A DNA stretch of 64,000 nt from Bacteroidales bacterium (GCA_021157585.1 JAGGWH010000037.1:37601-101600); one strand, 5' to 3'; numbered from the stretch's first letter, positions 17,855 through 27,191 are shown. Numbers and translations are program-made. The notes: generated by a model not told the origin, from the letters alone.

Positions 17855-18844
17855 ATGGAAACAAGAACAAATAACAAATATTGGGAGAATATAACAGCCT
17901 ATTTCTCCAGAGAGTTAAGTGATGATGAATTAATCAATATCGAAACTTGGGCAGATGGGCAAGATGGGAAGGAGTTGCTGATGGAAATGGATAGAAAAAT
18001 GAATACTGTAGAAAAAGCCAGCTTTATGTATAATGAGAAAACCGACTTGGCTTGGAATAAATTGAATACTAGAATTCAGGAGGAAAAGCCTGAAATGAGT
18101 TTTTTCTTCAATCCCAGAAATCTCGTAGGAATCGCGGCTAGCATAATTGTGTTGTTGGGAGTGGGCTTTGGAGTTTTTAAATTATTACAAAATGATATGG
18201 AAATGAATAGCTTACAGACTGCTTTTAACCAAAGTAGGGTAGAGCTTGCTGACGGAACTATTGTACATTTAAACGGAAATAGTTCGCTTGTTTATCCCGT
18301 TGAATTTAGCGAAGAAACCCGTTCGGTAAAGCTTACTGGTGAAGCTTATTTTGATGTGAAATCAGATAAACAACATCCTTTTGTTATTGAAACAAATAAT
18401 GCTCGAATTCAAGTACTGGGGACTTCTTTTAATGTTAAAGCTTTGAATTCGCAAGGTGATGTGGAAGTGATGGTAACCAGTGGAAAAGTGAGTTTGCAAG
18501 ATATCCAGAATCCCACAAAAGAGTTGATCTTGGAAAAGGGTGATTTTGCTAGTTTAATAAATAATGAATTGCAAAATAGGTCAGTTAGCGATGAAAACTA
18601 TTTAGCTTGGCAAACCAAATTTCTCAACTTTAACAATACACCTTTGCGCGAAGTTGTTAAAACGCTTAACCGCGCCTATGCTGTGCAAATAGAATTGGCT
18701 GAGGAGAAGCTTGGCGAATTGCCTTTGACTTCTAAATACGATCAAATGTCAGTGGATGCCTTATTAGATGCCATGTGTTTGACTTTTGGCTTGGATAAAA
18801 AAGTAGAAGGAGAACATATAATACTTTATTCACCAACACCTTAA
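17855..18844 (+). CDS. FecR-family anti-sigma factor
   Basis: A 329-residue inner-membrane anti-sigma factor. The cytoplasmic N-terminal domain (about residues 1-80) is expected to bind the sigma factor. One membrane helix follows (NLVGIAASIIVLLGVGFGVF, near 88-107), then the periplasmic FecR domain (VELADGTIVHLNGNSSLVYP, LTGEAYFDVKSDKQHPFVIET, VLGTSFNVKA). The C-terminal DUF4974 domain (LNFNNTPLREVVKTLNRAY ending MCLTFGLDKKVEG) is typical of Bacteroidota FecR. The ATG at 17855 was chosen over a TTG at 17843 that overlaps the sigma stop. It lies between the sigma gene and the STN-domain gene, whose STN domain is the expected partner of the FecR periplasmic domain. Confidence 0.92.
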   Translation: METRTNNKYWENITAYFSRELSDDELINIETWADGQDGKELLMEMDRKMNTVEKASFMYNEKTDLAWNKLNTRIQEEKPEMSFFFNPRNLVGIAASIIVLLGVGFGVFKLLQNDMEMNSLQTAFNQSRVELADGTIVHLNGNSSLVYPVEFSEETRSVKLTGEAYFDVKSDKQHPFVIETNNARIQVLGTSFNVKALNSQGDVEVMVTSGKVSLQDIQNPTKELILEKGDFASLINNELQNRSVSDENYLAWQTKFLNFNNTPLREVVKTLNRAYAVQIELAEEKLGELPLTSKYDQMSVDALLDAMCLTFGLDKKVEGEHIILYSPTP

Positions 18845-18849
18845 TTGAT

Positions 18850-20367
18850 TTGCAAAAGCTCTGTTTAGTCATAATATTGCTCTTATTATTTAATGTCCAC
18901 CTAAAAGGACAAGAGCAGGTTTTGTATCAACCAGAGAATTTGAAATTTACGAATATAACGGTAGATTCTGCTTTGCAAATCATCGAAAATCAAACGGGTT
19001 TACATTTTACGTTTAATTCTGATTTATTACGTACTACAGAAAATGTAAATGCGCATTTCCAGAATATACCGCTTTGTATTATTTTAGATAGCTTGTTTGC
19101 AAATCCTAGCTTGAATTATCAAATAATTGAAAGTCAATTGGTTGTTTATGAGCAAAGAGTTGTGCTTGACTCTAACCCACTTGAAATTGATTCTATCGTG
19201 GCATCCTCGCTACAACTTTCATTTGGAGGTGAGATACGAGATTTTGAAACAGGTAAGCCCCTTCCGTTTGCGGCTATATCATTACAGAATTCGGCTGTGG
19301 GAACGGTTAGTAATGAGGATGGAATATTTTCGCTTAAGTTTACTAGTCACAATCTAAATGATTCTGTTTTAATTAGTTATTTGGGATATAAAACTTTGAT
19401 AATACCGCTAAAAAATTTTCCTAAATATCAGGTTTTTCAACTCCAGCCAACAAGTATATCTTTAAAAGAAGTTACCGTTCGTAGCTTGTATCCTGAGGGA
19501 CTCCTTCGTTTGGCTATTGCAAATAAGAAGAAAAATTACCCCAATCACTCCTTTGTTCAAAAAGCTTTTTATCGCGAAGCCGTAAGAAGAGATAAGAAAT
19601 ATATGTTGTATTCTGAGGGGATTTTAGATGTTCTTAAACGCCCATATCGTCCTTCGCTTTTTAATGAGCAAGTGAAATTGGTTAAGCAAAGGACTTTTAA
19701 ATCTATTGTGCGTGAAGACACGGTTCAGTTTAAATTACACGGTGGAATACAAACGAGTTTGGATTTGGATGTGGTTAAGCATAGCTTTTCATTTATTAAT
19801 CTGGAGTCTTTGGTTGAATACACTTATACTATACAAGATATGGTTTTAAATGATGGAAGACTAACGTATATGATAGCATTTCAACCTAAAAATACAAAGC
19901 AAGCCTTTGCTTTTGAGGGTTTTATTTATTTGGATGTTGAGAGTCTTGCTTTTGTAAAATTTGAATTTAAATATACCAAGACTTCTTTGCAAAAAATGCG
20001 TAATGCATTTGTTATTCGATCGAGTCCAAAGTTGAAAATAATTCCCACAGATGTGCATTATGCCGTTACTTACAAAGAATTTGAGGGTTTGTATTATATC
20101 CATCATATTCAAGGTGAGTTGAATTTAAAGGTTAAGCGTAAACGTAAATTCCTATCCTCTAAATACTCTGCTAGTTTTGAAATGGTTGCTACGGAACTTA
20201 GTGGTAATGCACCACGACGCTTTGCTTCTGATCAAACCATAAAGCCTAACAAAATTTTCAGCGATCTTTCACCTCATTACGATTTAAACTTTTGGGGTGG
20301 TGATAACTTTCTACTTCCTGAAACTGATTTAATGGAGGCTTTTGAACGTTTGAGTTTGGAGAAATAG
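18850..20367 (+). CDS. STN-domain plus carboxypeptidase-regulatory-like envelope protein without a receptor barrel
   Basis: A 505-residue exported protein starting at TTG, with signal peptide residues 2-20. Residues 25-100 form a secretin/TonB short N-terminal (STN) domain (FTNITVDSALQIIENQTGLHF). Residues 120-190 form a carboxypeptidase-regulatory-like sandwich (FGGEIRDFETGKPLPFAAI). The remaining 300 residues are homologous to the protein at 15905-17209. In classical FecIR systems the STN domain sits at the front of a TonB-dependent transporter and signals to FecR; here there is no plug or 22-strand barrel. It starts 5 bases after fecR, so is surely in the same operon. The ligand is unknown. 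Confidence 0.75.
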   Translation: MQKLCLVIILLLLFNVHLKGQEQVLYQPENLKFTNITVDSALQIIENQTGLHFTFNSDLLRTTENVNAHFQNIPLCIILDSLFANPSLNYQIIESQLVVYEQRVVLDSNPLEIDSIVASSLQLSFGGEIRDFETGKPLPFAAISLQNSAVGTVSNEDGIFSLKFTSHNLNDSVLISYLGYKTLIIPLKNFPKYQVFQLQPTSISLKEVTVRSLYPEGLLRLAIANKKKNYPNHSFVQKAFYREAVRRDKKYMLYSEGILDVLKRPYRPSLFNEQVKLVKQRTFKSIVREDTVQFKLHGGIQTSLDLDVVKHSFSFINLESLVEYTYTIQDMVLNDGRLTYMIAFQPKNTKQAFAFEGFIYLDVESLAFVKFEFKYTKTSLQKMRNAFVIRSSPKLKIIPTDVHYAVTYKEFEGLYYIHHIQGELNLKVKRKRKFLSSKYSASFEMVATELSGNAPRRFASDQTIKPNKIFSDLSPHYDLNFWGGDNFLLPETDLMEAFERLSLEK

Positions 20368-20384
20368 TTTTACTTCTTTTTTTC

Positions 20385-20440
20385 TTCGTGGCTTAGTGAC
20401 TCTGTGGTAATTTTTATTTCACCACACAGAGGCACAAAGT
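20385..20440. repeat. Intergenic imperfect palindrome, CTTxGTG/CACAAAG family (copy A)
   Basis: Arms with CTTCGTGGCTTAGTGACTCTG and CAGAGGCACAAAG face each other around a short AT-rich loop containing two GTGGT/ACCAC motifs. Related copies lie near 41789, 43213 and 56318. A weaker fragment (TCACAGA...TTCACAAAG) continues to about 20508. Confidence 0.6.
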
Positions 20441-20530
20441 ACTGAAGCTTACTTTTGTTTCTTGGTAGTTATTTTTTTTATCACAGAATATTAAAGGAGT
20501 TCACAAAGAAATAGTTTTAGATAGATTCCA

Positions 20531-20566
20531 AAAAAAAATCCCGAAAACCAAAATGATTTCCGGGAC
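20531..20566 (-). terminator. Intrinsic terminator of sucC
   Basis: On the minus strand, stem TCCCGGAAA / TTTTCGGGA with a ten-base loop is followed by eight T residues, 24 bases after the sucC stop. Confidence 0.88.
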
Positions 20567-20589
20567 TTATTTTTCAAGTATGTAGTCGA

Positions 20590-21777
20590 TTAAACAACCT
20601 CACTTACCAAGCGAGCAGCATCTTCTAAAGCGATAGCTGAAAGAACTTTTAGTCCTGATTCATCAATCAATTTTTTACCTTCAACAGCATTGGTTCCCTG
20701 TAAACGTACAATAATTGGAACAGTGATATCACCAATGTTCTGGTAAGCATCAACAATACCTTGAGCTACCAAGTCGCAACGAACGATACCTCCAAAGATA
20801 TTAACCAAAATAGCTTCTACTTTAGGATCTTTCAAAATGATACGGAAAGCCTCTTCAACACGTTTAGCATTAGCTGTTCCTCCTACATCTAAAAAGTTAG
20901 CAGGATCGCCGCCGGCCATTTTAATCATATCCATAGTGGCCATTGCTAAACCGGCTCCATTAACCATGCATCCAACGTTTCCGTCAAGTTTAACGTAGTT
21001 TAAATCAAAACGGCGAGCATCAACTTCAATAGGATCTTCTTCGGTAATATCGCGTAATTCTTTATAATCTAAATGACGATATAATGCGTTGTCATCAAGG
21101 TTAACTTTAGAATCTACGGCTAAAATTTTATTGTCAGAAGTTTTTAATACTGGATTGATTTCAAACATTGTAGAATCTGTTCCTTCATAGGCTTTGTATA
21201 AAGCAGTAACAAATTTTACCATATCTTTAAAAGCAGCACCGCTTAGACCTAGGTTGAAAGCAATTTTTCTAGCTTGGAATCCCTGTAAACCTACTTTAGG
21301 ATCAATTTCTTCTTTATGAATTAAATGAGGAGTTTTGTCGGCAACAGTTTCAATATCTACACCACCTTCGGTAGAGTACATAATGATATTTCTTCCTGTT
21401 GCACGATTCAATAGAACACCCATATAGTATTCGCTGGTTTCACTTTCTCCCGGATAATAAACATCTTGGGCAATAAGTACTTTACTCACAAGTTTTCCTT
21501 TAGGACCTGTCTGATGAGTAACCAATTGCATCCCTAAAATTTGATCTGCTAATGTTTTAACTTCTTCAAGACTTTTGGCAAGTTTAACTCCACCGCCTTT
21601 TCCGCGACCACCAGCGTGAATTTGGGCTTTTACTACCCACCAACTGGTGCCGGTTTGTTTTTGTAATTCTTTTGCAGCATCAACTGCTTTATCAGGAGTA
21701 GAAGCAACTATACCTTCCTGAATTCTAACACCAAAACTTTTTAGGATTTGTTTCCCTTGATATTCGTGAATATTCAT
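20590..21777 (-). CDS. sucC: Succinyl-CoA synthetase (ADP/GDP-forming) subunit beta
   Basis: Beta subunit of the TCA-cycle enzyme that couples succinyl-CoA cleavage to nucleoside triphosphate formation; it forms the ATP-grasp and contributes the power helix. The 395-residue protein starts [17 protein letters not shown] and carries [16 protein letters not shown] (about residues 51-66), [23 protein letters not shown] (about 266-280), FLDVGGTA and [14 protein letters not shown] motifs, all diagnostic. The subunit alpha gene sucD is not adjacent and not in the window. The gene is monocistronic, with its own promoter region and terminator. Confidence 0.97.
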   Translation of the reverse strand: MNIHEYQGKQILKSFGVRIQEGIVASTPDKAVDAAKELQKQTGTSWWVVKAQIHAGGRGKGGGVKLAKSLEEVKTLADQILGMQLVTHQTGPKGKLVSKVLIAQDVYYPGESETSEYYMGVLLNRATGRNIIMYSTEGGVDIETVADKTPHLIHKEEIDPKVGLQGFQARKIAFNLGLSGAAFKDMVKFVTALYKAYEGTDSTMFEINPVLKTSDNKILAVDSKVNLDDNALYRHLDYKELRDITEEDPIEVDARRFDLNYVKLDGNVGCMVNGAGLAMATMDMIKMAGGDPANFLDVGGTANAKRVEEAFRIILKDPKVEAILVNIFGGIVRCDLVAQGIVDAYQNIGDITVPIIVRLQGTNAVEGKKLIDESGLKVLSAIALEDAARLVSEVV

Positions 21778-22351
21778 TTTTTAGGTTTTTTTGATATTTT
21801 TATTGTGATTTACACAAAAATAAGTTTACAATTAAGTAAAGTTGTAACACTTTACAATTAAGAGTTCAAAATTAAAATAAATTACGTGAAAAAAAGAGGT
21901 TTTCGGTATTTTTACTCTTTTCAAATAAGCTATTCTGCAAACTCTGAAAATACAGACTGTTTAAATGAGATGATAATAGATTGATGTGTTATAAATGTCT
22001 TATTATCTTATTATTATGTAAACAGTATTTTTTTGCTCCCATAAATATTTATAATTATCAAACATAGTAGCAATATTTAATTAGAACTAATATTAAAGTA
22101 ATGAGAATAATAGATTCTTTTAATCGACAATTATAACCACTTTATGATTGGAGTTTTTTTTGCGAAATTTTCTGTGATTAGAAAAAATACTTAATTTAGA
22201 CGTACGTTAATACGTAGTTGTTCGGCTTATAATTAATGATATTGTCGAATAATTAATTTTGTCAAAACTCAAACCTTAGGAGCGAATAAAAGTATATTAC
22301 AGCTTATGCTAAATACTTTAAAATGTTTCCTATATATTAAACTTTAGATTT
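21778..22351. other. 574-bp divergent intergenic region between sucC and the tricorn-like gene
   Basis: AT-rich, with no convincing open frame. The sucC side holds a TAnnTTTG box with direct and inverted repeats (21815-21862). Near 22203-22216 there is a 5-bp inverted repeat, TACGT/ACGTA. No box was found for the gene at 22352, and the middle 300 bases show nothing I can interpret. Confidence 0.6.
21815..21862 (-). promoter_or_regulatory. sucC promoter with candidate operators
   Basis: On the minus strand a TATTTTTG box (21815-21822) fits TAnnTTTG, 37 bases before the sucC start. Upstream are two direct copies of TTTACAATTAAG (21825-21836 and 21851-21862). Between and overlapping them, GTAAAG/CTTTAC arms form an inverted repeat (21836-21855). 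This layout suits control by a dimeric regulator. Confidence 0.5.
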
Positions 22352-25300
22352 ATGAAAAGATTTACTCTCGTTTTTTTTGCTCTTTTGAGCTTAAACTTAT
22401 TTGCTCAAAAAGATTGGATTCGTTATTCGGCAATTTCGCCCGATGCATCTCAAATTGTTTTCGCTTATCAAGGCGACTTATTTATAGTTTCTTCGGATGG
22501 AGGAACAGCAGAGCCTCTCTTGCTTAGTGAGGCATATGAATCTAATCCCGTATGGTCCAATGATGGTAGTAAGTTGGCTTACACCTCTGATTTATATGGT
22601 AATTTCGATATTTTTATTTTTGATTTTGCAAGCCGAAAAAGTTATAGAATTACTTATCACTCGGCTAAGCAAGTACCTTGGACATTTTCTCCTGATGATA
22701 AATTTGTTATTTTTTCAGCTACGCTGGATGATAATGTAAAGAATGCTCAATTTCCTTACGGATTATTAACTGAGCTTTATAAAGTACCTGTTACTGGTGG
22801 ACGTATTAAACAATGTTTGACCACTCCTGCAGAAAATGTCCAATTAAGTAAAGATGGTTCAAAAATACTCTATCACGATGTGAAAGGATATGAAGATCCG
22901 TGGCGTAAGCACCATACTTCTTCGGTAACTCGCGATATTTGGATTTACGATAAAATTACCGGAAAACATACTCAGTTGAGTACTTTTAAAGGCGAAGATC
23001 GTAATCCGGTTTTTGCTGATAGTGAAGAAAAAATGTTTTTTCTTTCAGAGCGAAGCGGAAGTTTTAATGTTTATGAAAAAGAACTCACTGCCGATAGTCC
23101 GGAAGTCCAATTAACGAATTTTGAAAATAATCCTGTACGATTTTTAAGTATAGCCGATAATAATACATTGGCATTTATTTATGACGGTGGATTATATACA
23201 AAAAGTGAAGGTGCTGATGCTAAAAAGTTAGAGTTAACAATTCCTAAGTTTAAGGAAGTAGCTCAATCAATTCCAAAATCATTCTCAAAAGATGCTACTG
23301 AAATGAATGTCTCGCCAAATGGTAAAGAAGTGGTGTTTGTTGTGCGTGGTGAAGTGTTTGTTACATCTGTAGAATTTGCAACAACCAAGCGCATTACAAA
23401 TACGCCGGAACAGGAGAGGAGCGTTAGCTTTAGTCCCGATGGTAAATCTATTCTTTATGCTTCTGAACGTAATGGTAGCTGGGGTATTTATGAAACTAGT
23501 CTGGTGTTTGACGATGAGGACGCCTTTGCCACAGCTACTGTTTTAAAAGAAAAAGTTATATTGGCAAATGATAAAAATACTTTCCAACCCGAATATTCTC
23601 CCGATGGAAAAGAAATTGCTTTTTTAGAAGAACGTACGGAACTAAAAGTGATAAATCTTGAGACTAAGGCTCAACGCAGCATTTTATCAGGCGACTATAA
23701 TTATTCTTATTCCGATGGCGATCAGTGGTATCAATGGTCACCCGATGGTAAATACTTTTTGGTAAGTTATTTGGGTGGAAAACGCTGGGTTGATGAAGTT
23801 GGTTTGGTTGATGCCAAAGGTGGAGTAGAACCAATTAATTTAACTTTAAGCGGATATTCCGATTCTAATCCAAAATGGATAATGAATGGAAACGGTATGT
23901 TGTGGATTTCTGACCGTAATGGTATGCGAAGTCACGGTAGTTGGGGTTCAAAACGCGATGCTTATGCTATGTTCTTTAATCAGGAGTTTTATGAGAAATT
24001 TACGATGACAAAAGAAGAATATGAAGCAAAATATGATAAGAAGAAAGACGACGATAAAGATAAAACAGAAGATACTAAGACTTCTAAAAAGAAAAAAGAT
24101 AAGGATGTAGATGAAGAAGAAAGCGTTGTCTTAAACTTAGAGAACCTTGAAGATCGTATAAGTCGGTTAACAATTAACTCTTCTAGTTTAGGCGATGCCG
24201 TACTTACAAAAGACGGGAAGAATTTATTCTATCTCAGTAGTTTTGAAAAAGGATATGATTTGTGGTTGCATAAATTTAAAGAAAAAGAAACAAAACTTGT
24301 TCTTAAACTCAATGGTCGTGGCGGCCAGTTGAAAATGGATAAAGACGGTAAAAACTTATTCCTTCTTTCGGGTGGAAGTATCATGAAATTGGATATAAAA
24401 AATATTGATAAACCGGTAAAAAAGAATATTGCTTTTAAAGCGGAGATGGATTGGAATCCTGCTGCTGAACGTGAGTATATTTTTAATCATACTTGGAAAC
24501 AGGTTAATGATAAATTTTATGCTCCTGATTTTAAAGGTGTCGACTGGAAAATGTATAAAGAAATCTATAAAGCCTTTTTGCCCAGCATAAGTAATAATTA
24601 TGATTTTGCAGAACTTTTAGGCGAAATGCTAGGCGAATTGAATGGTTCGCATACCGGAGGGCGTTATTCGCATCATAGCAACGGAGATGCCACAGCTAGT
24701 TTAGGTGCTTTTTACGACTTATCGTTTAGGGGGAAAGGCTTGAAAATTGCCGAAATTTTAGAAAAAGGACCATTAGATAAATCTGATTTAGATATTTCTG
24801 TTGGCGATGTAATCGAACAGATTAACGGTGTAGATATTCTTCCCGAAGTAAATTATTTTAAATTACTGAATAAACTCGATGGCAAGAATACGCAATTGAG
24901 AATTTATCATCCAACAACTCAAAAGTCTTCAATAGTAGTTATGAAACCGATAAGTCAGCGTAAAAAATCAGCTTTGCTATACGACAGATGGACTAAATTT
25001 ATGCGCGAAGAAACAGCTCGCCTTTCTGATGGGAAAATTGGTTACGTACATATTAAAGGAATGAACGATGCCAGCTTCCGCGTTGCTTATTCCGAAATTT
25101 TAGGTAGGAATGTAGATAAAGAAGCTATTATTGTTGATACTCGTTTTAACGGTGGTGGTTGGCTGCATGATGATTTAGTAACTTTATTAAGCGGAAAACG
25201 CTATGTTGATTTTGCCCCTCGTGGACATTATATTGGCTCAGAACCAATGGAAAAATGGTATCGTCCTTCTGTAGTTTTAATGAGCGAAGGGAACTATTCC

Positions 25301-25579
25301 GATGCTCACGCTTTTCCGTATGTATACAAGGTTTTGAAGATTGGTAAATTGGTTGGAATGCCTGTTCCCGGTACTATGACTGCCGTTTGGTGGGAACGCC
25401 AAATAGATCCTACTATTGTTTTTGGAATACCGCAAATGGGAGTTTGGGATTTGAATGGTAATTATTTAGAAGGACAACAGTTAGAACCAGATGTTAAAGT
25501 GGCTCAGGATAAAGAAAAAATAAGTCAAGGTATTGATCAGCAACTAATGAAAGCGGTAGAAATATTGCTCGAAAAATGA
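22352..25579 (+). CDS. Tricorn-like S41 family protease
   Basis: A 1075-residue exported protease related to archaeal tricorn. A signal peptide (residues 1-19) is followed by beta-propeller repeats of the WD40/TolB type, with recurring SPDGKxIxY blades (to about residue 560 and again about 620-700). Between them is a highly charged Lys/Asp/Glu insert (about 562-595). A PDZ domain follows (LSFRGKGLKIAEILEKGPLDKSDLDISVGDVIEQINGVDI, about 795-835), then the S41 core with VDTRFNGGGWLHDDLV and the presumed nucleophile Ser in EGNYSDAHAFPY. Tricorn-type enzymes cut peptides to short products. The signal peptide indicates periplasmic action. It is monocistronic or leads the AraC-like gene, which starts 38 bases later. 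Confidence 0.9.
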   Translation: MKRFTLVFFALLSLNLFAQKDWIRYSAISPDASQIVFAYQGDLFIVSSDGGTAEPLLLSEAYESNPVWSNDGSKLAYTSDLYGNFDIFIFDFASRKSYRITYHSAKQVPWTFSPDDKFVIFSATLDDNVKNAQFPYGLLTELYKVPVTGGRIKQCLTTPAENVQLSKDGSKILYHDVKGYEDPWRKHHTSSVTRDIWIYDKITGKHTQLSTFKGEDRNPVFADSEEKMFFLSERSGSFNVYEKELTADSPEVQLTNFENNPVRFLSIADNNTLAFIYDGGLYTKSEGADAKKLELTIPKFKEVAQSIPKSFSKDATEMNVSPNGKEVVFVVRGEVFVTSVEFATTKRITNTPEQERSVSFSPDGKSILYASERNGSWGIYETSLVFDDEDAFATATVLKEKVILANDKNTFQPEYSPDGKEIAFLEERTELKVINLETKAQRSILSGDYNYSYSDGDQWYQWSPDGKYFLVSYLGGKRWVDEVGLVDAKGGVEPINLTLSGYSDSNPKWIMNGNGMLWISDRNGMRSHGSWGSKRDAYAMFFNQEFYEKFTMTKEEYEAKYDKKKDDDKDKTEDTKTSKKKKDKDVDEEESVVLNLENLEDRISRLTINSSSLGDAVLTKDGKNLFYLSSFEKGYDLWLHKFKEKETKLVLKLNGRGGQLKMDKDGKNLFLLSGGSIMKLDIKNIDKPVKKNIAFKAEMDWNPAAEREYIFNHTWKQVNDKFYAPDFKGVDWKMYKEIYKAFLPSISNNYDFAELLGEMLGELNGSHTGGRYSHHSNGDATASLGAFYDLSFRGKGLKIAEILEKGPLDKSDLDISVGDVIEQINGVDILPEVNYFKLLNKLDGKNTQLRIYHPTTQKSSIVVMKPISQRKKSALLYDRWTKFMREETARLSDGKIGYVHIKGMNDASFRVAYSEILGRNVDKEAIIVDTRFNGGGWLHDDLVTLLSGKRYVDFAPRGHYIGSEPMEKWYRPSVVLMSEGNYSDAHAFPYVYKVLKIGKLVGMPVPGTMTAVWWERQIDPTIVFGIPQMGVWDLNGNYLEGQQLEPDVKVAQDKEKISQGIDQQLMKAVEILLEK

Positions 25580-25617
25580 GTTTACAAGCCTCGATAATGT
25601 CAAAAATATAAAGAAGG

Positions 25618-26181
25618 ATGTCAAAATTATTGATAAAAAATATGGTTTGTCCGCGCTGCATTCTTGCGGTGCGGGCAATTCTTGATGAGATGAATATTCC
25701 GACTATCGACGTTCAATTGGGAGAAGTATGGTTGAAAAGAGAGTTGCAGGAAGATGAAAGAGAAGTTTTAAAATCTAAATTAGAAGATGTAGGCTTTGTT
25801 TTGCTCGATGATGCTAAAAAACAGCTTATCGAAAAGATTAAAACCTTGTTAATTAGCTTAGTACATAATTCTGACGGAGAAATGAATCTCAATTATTCAA
25901 CTTATTTATCAGAAAGTATAGGTAAAGATTATCGCTATTTAAGTAATCTGTTCTCATCGCAATTGGGAATGACTATTGAGAAATATATTATTCAGTTAAA
26001 AGTGGAAAAGATAAAAGAATATATTTCTTACGATGAGCTTAGTATTAGTGAGATAGCTTATAAAATGAACTATAGTAGTCCGGCTCATCTAAGTCGTCAG
26101 TTTAAACAAGTTTGTGGTCTTTCTCCCAAAGAATATAAAAATCAAATGGGCAATCAGCGGAAGCCGTTAGATCAGATTTAG
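25618..26181 (+). CDS. AraC-type regulator with N-terminal CxxC metal-binding-like domain
   Basis: A 187-residue DNA-binding protein. The C-terminal 100 residues are an AraC/XylS double helix-turn-helix (YRYLSNLFSSQLGMTIEKYIIQLKVEK, then SISEIAYKMNYSSPAHLSRQFKQVCGLSPKEYK). The N-terminal 70 residues resemble a heavy-metal-associated fold: KNMVCPRCILAVRAILDEMNI, with Cys11 and Cys14, then alternating strands. This suggests direct sensing of a soft metal or of redox state. A purine-rich ribosome-binding site (AAGAAGG) precedes the ATG. It is followed 33 bases later by an unknown gene and then by an HMA-domain protein. Confidence 0.85.
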   Translation: MSKLLIKNMVCPRCILAVRAILDEMNIPTIDVQLGEVWLKRELQEDEREVLKSKLEDVGFVLLDDAKKQLIEKIKTLLISLVHNSDGEMNLNYSTYLSESIGKDYRYLSNLFSSQLGMTIEKYIIQLKVEKIKEYISYDELSISEIAYKMNYSSPAHLSRQFKQVCGLSPKEYKNQMGNQRKPLDQI

Positions 26182-26214
26182 TATTAATCAAAAAACTCTT
26201 GATATACTTAGTTT

Positions 26215-26778
26215 ATGACCGACATTGAAGAATTATTTATCGAATCCTTGAAAGATCTTAGGGCAAAGATTGAAGATCCCCAAAAATATAATAACCTAAA
26301 GGCTTCTGGAGTTTTGCGATTGCTTCTTATGGACGATAATCCTTTATTACATCAAGCTAATAGACTTCATAGAATTCCAATTAATTTTGTTACTCGAAAA
26401 ACAAGGACTATTAAACCTTTCCCAGGGTTGCTCTTTTCCGAAGGAATTGTTCCGGTGGAAAATGAAAATCTAAAAGATTTGGAAACATTGAAATTAGACC
26501 ATTTTTTAGAGAAAGTTTGTTTAATATATCACACAAATGTTTATACTGTCAAAGATATTATCAAAATAAATGCTCACATAAAAGGAGGGGTACACGCCGG
26601 CAAACCAAAAGATTTAATAGAGAAAGAAGCTCTTAATTTAAGTGCATACGGACCGAGTGTGGGATATAAAGAAGGTGCTCCTATGGATATGGTTGTTTCT
26701 TTGATTTATCCAATTTCTAAAATTGTAACGAAATCGCTTGAAACATTAGAAAACAAAATAATAGAAAAATATAAATAA
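26215..26778 (+). CDS. Conserved-looking protein of unknown function
   Basis: A 187-residue soluble protein without signal peptide. The N terminus is helical and acidic (DIEELFIESLKDLRAKIEDPQKY); the middle has LLMDDNPLLHQANRLHRIPINF; near residue 122 is HIKGGVHAGKPKD, rich in Gly, His and Lys. The C terminus is hydrophobic and helical. I do not recognise the family. It lies 33 bases after the AraC-type regulator on the same strand, so probably shares its transcript, but nothing in the sequence ties it to metals. Confidence 0.6.
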   Translation: MTDIEELFIESLKDLRAKIEDPQKYNNLKASGVLRLLLMDDNPLLHQANRLHRIPINFVTRKTRTIKPFPGLLFSEGIVPVENENLKDLETLKLDHFLEKVCLIYHTNVYTVKDIIKINAHIKGGVHAGKPKDLIEKEALNLSAYGPSVGYKEGAPMDMVVSLIYPISKIVTKSLETLENKIIEKYK

Positions 26779-26864
26779 CTACTCACTACAAAGAATTGAG
26801 TCAAAACTCAATAGGTACCATCGGTACTAAAGCTTGGTAAAAAAGAATATCTCTAAATCCCTCT

Positions 26865-26928
26865 CGTCCCGTATGGGACGAAACGATATTGTGTAGCATT
26901 TATTACCTTGCTTTTATCCCTACGGGAT
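26865..26928. repeat. Paired short palindromes (CGTCCC/GGGACG and TATCCC/GGGATA)
   Basis: Two perfect 6-bp inverted repeats, CGTCCC-GTAT-GGGACG (26865-26880) and TATCCC-TAC-GGGATA (26914-26928), lie 33 bases apart in the 413-bp gene-free stretch 26779-27191. They share a TCCC-TA-GGGA core. Repeats of this look are frequent between genes in Bacteroidota. Neither is followed by a T-run on the plus strand, so they are not simple terminators. Confidence 0.6.
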
Positions 26929-26995
26929 ATAAAAAGCTTTCAGTATTCCGTGTTCGTTTTCACAAGTAAAGTAGTCCAAGATATTCTTGCTCGGA

Positions 26996-27091
26996 CTAAT
27001 CTCCCGATTAGTCTGTACTTATGTATTTGTCTCTGACAAATAATATCGGTCAGAAGACCCTTATATGAATGAAACTTAATCGGGAGATTAA
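26996..27091. repeat. Modular four-hairpin repeat element (copy 1)
   Basis: Four small hairpins in a row: ACTAATC-TCCC-GATTAGT (26996-27013), ATTTGTC-TCT-GACAAAT (27025-27041), GGTC-AGAA-GACC (27048-27059) and TTAATC-GGGA-GATTAA (27076-27091). The first and last are inverted copies (AATCTCCCGATTA against its complement). A second copy with the same order lies at 63843-63956, with base changes that keep the pairing. Confidence 0.65.
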
Positions 27092-27191
27092 ATTTAGCCC
27101 CTCAAATTTCTGAAAATCTGATAACTTTTATGTGAAAAGGTGCTCGTTTGTAACGGAGAACCAGTGCTATTTTTGTTGAAAAAATAAAGCT

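Noticed and set aside
20590..21777. Broken sucCD operon
   Set aside because: sucC has its own promoter and terminator and is intact; separate sucC and sucD loci are normal in many Bacteroidota.
26865..27091. CRISPR array
   Set aside because: The repeats are short palindromes of different sequence, with no regular repeat-spacer spacing and no cas genes.
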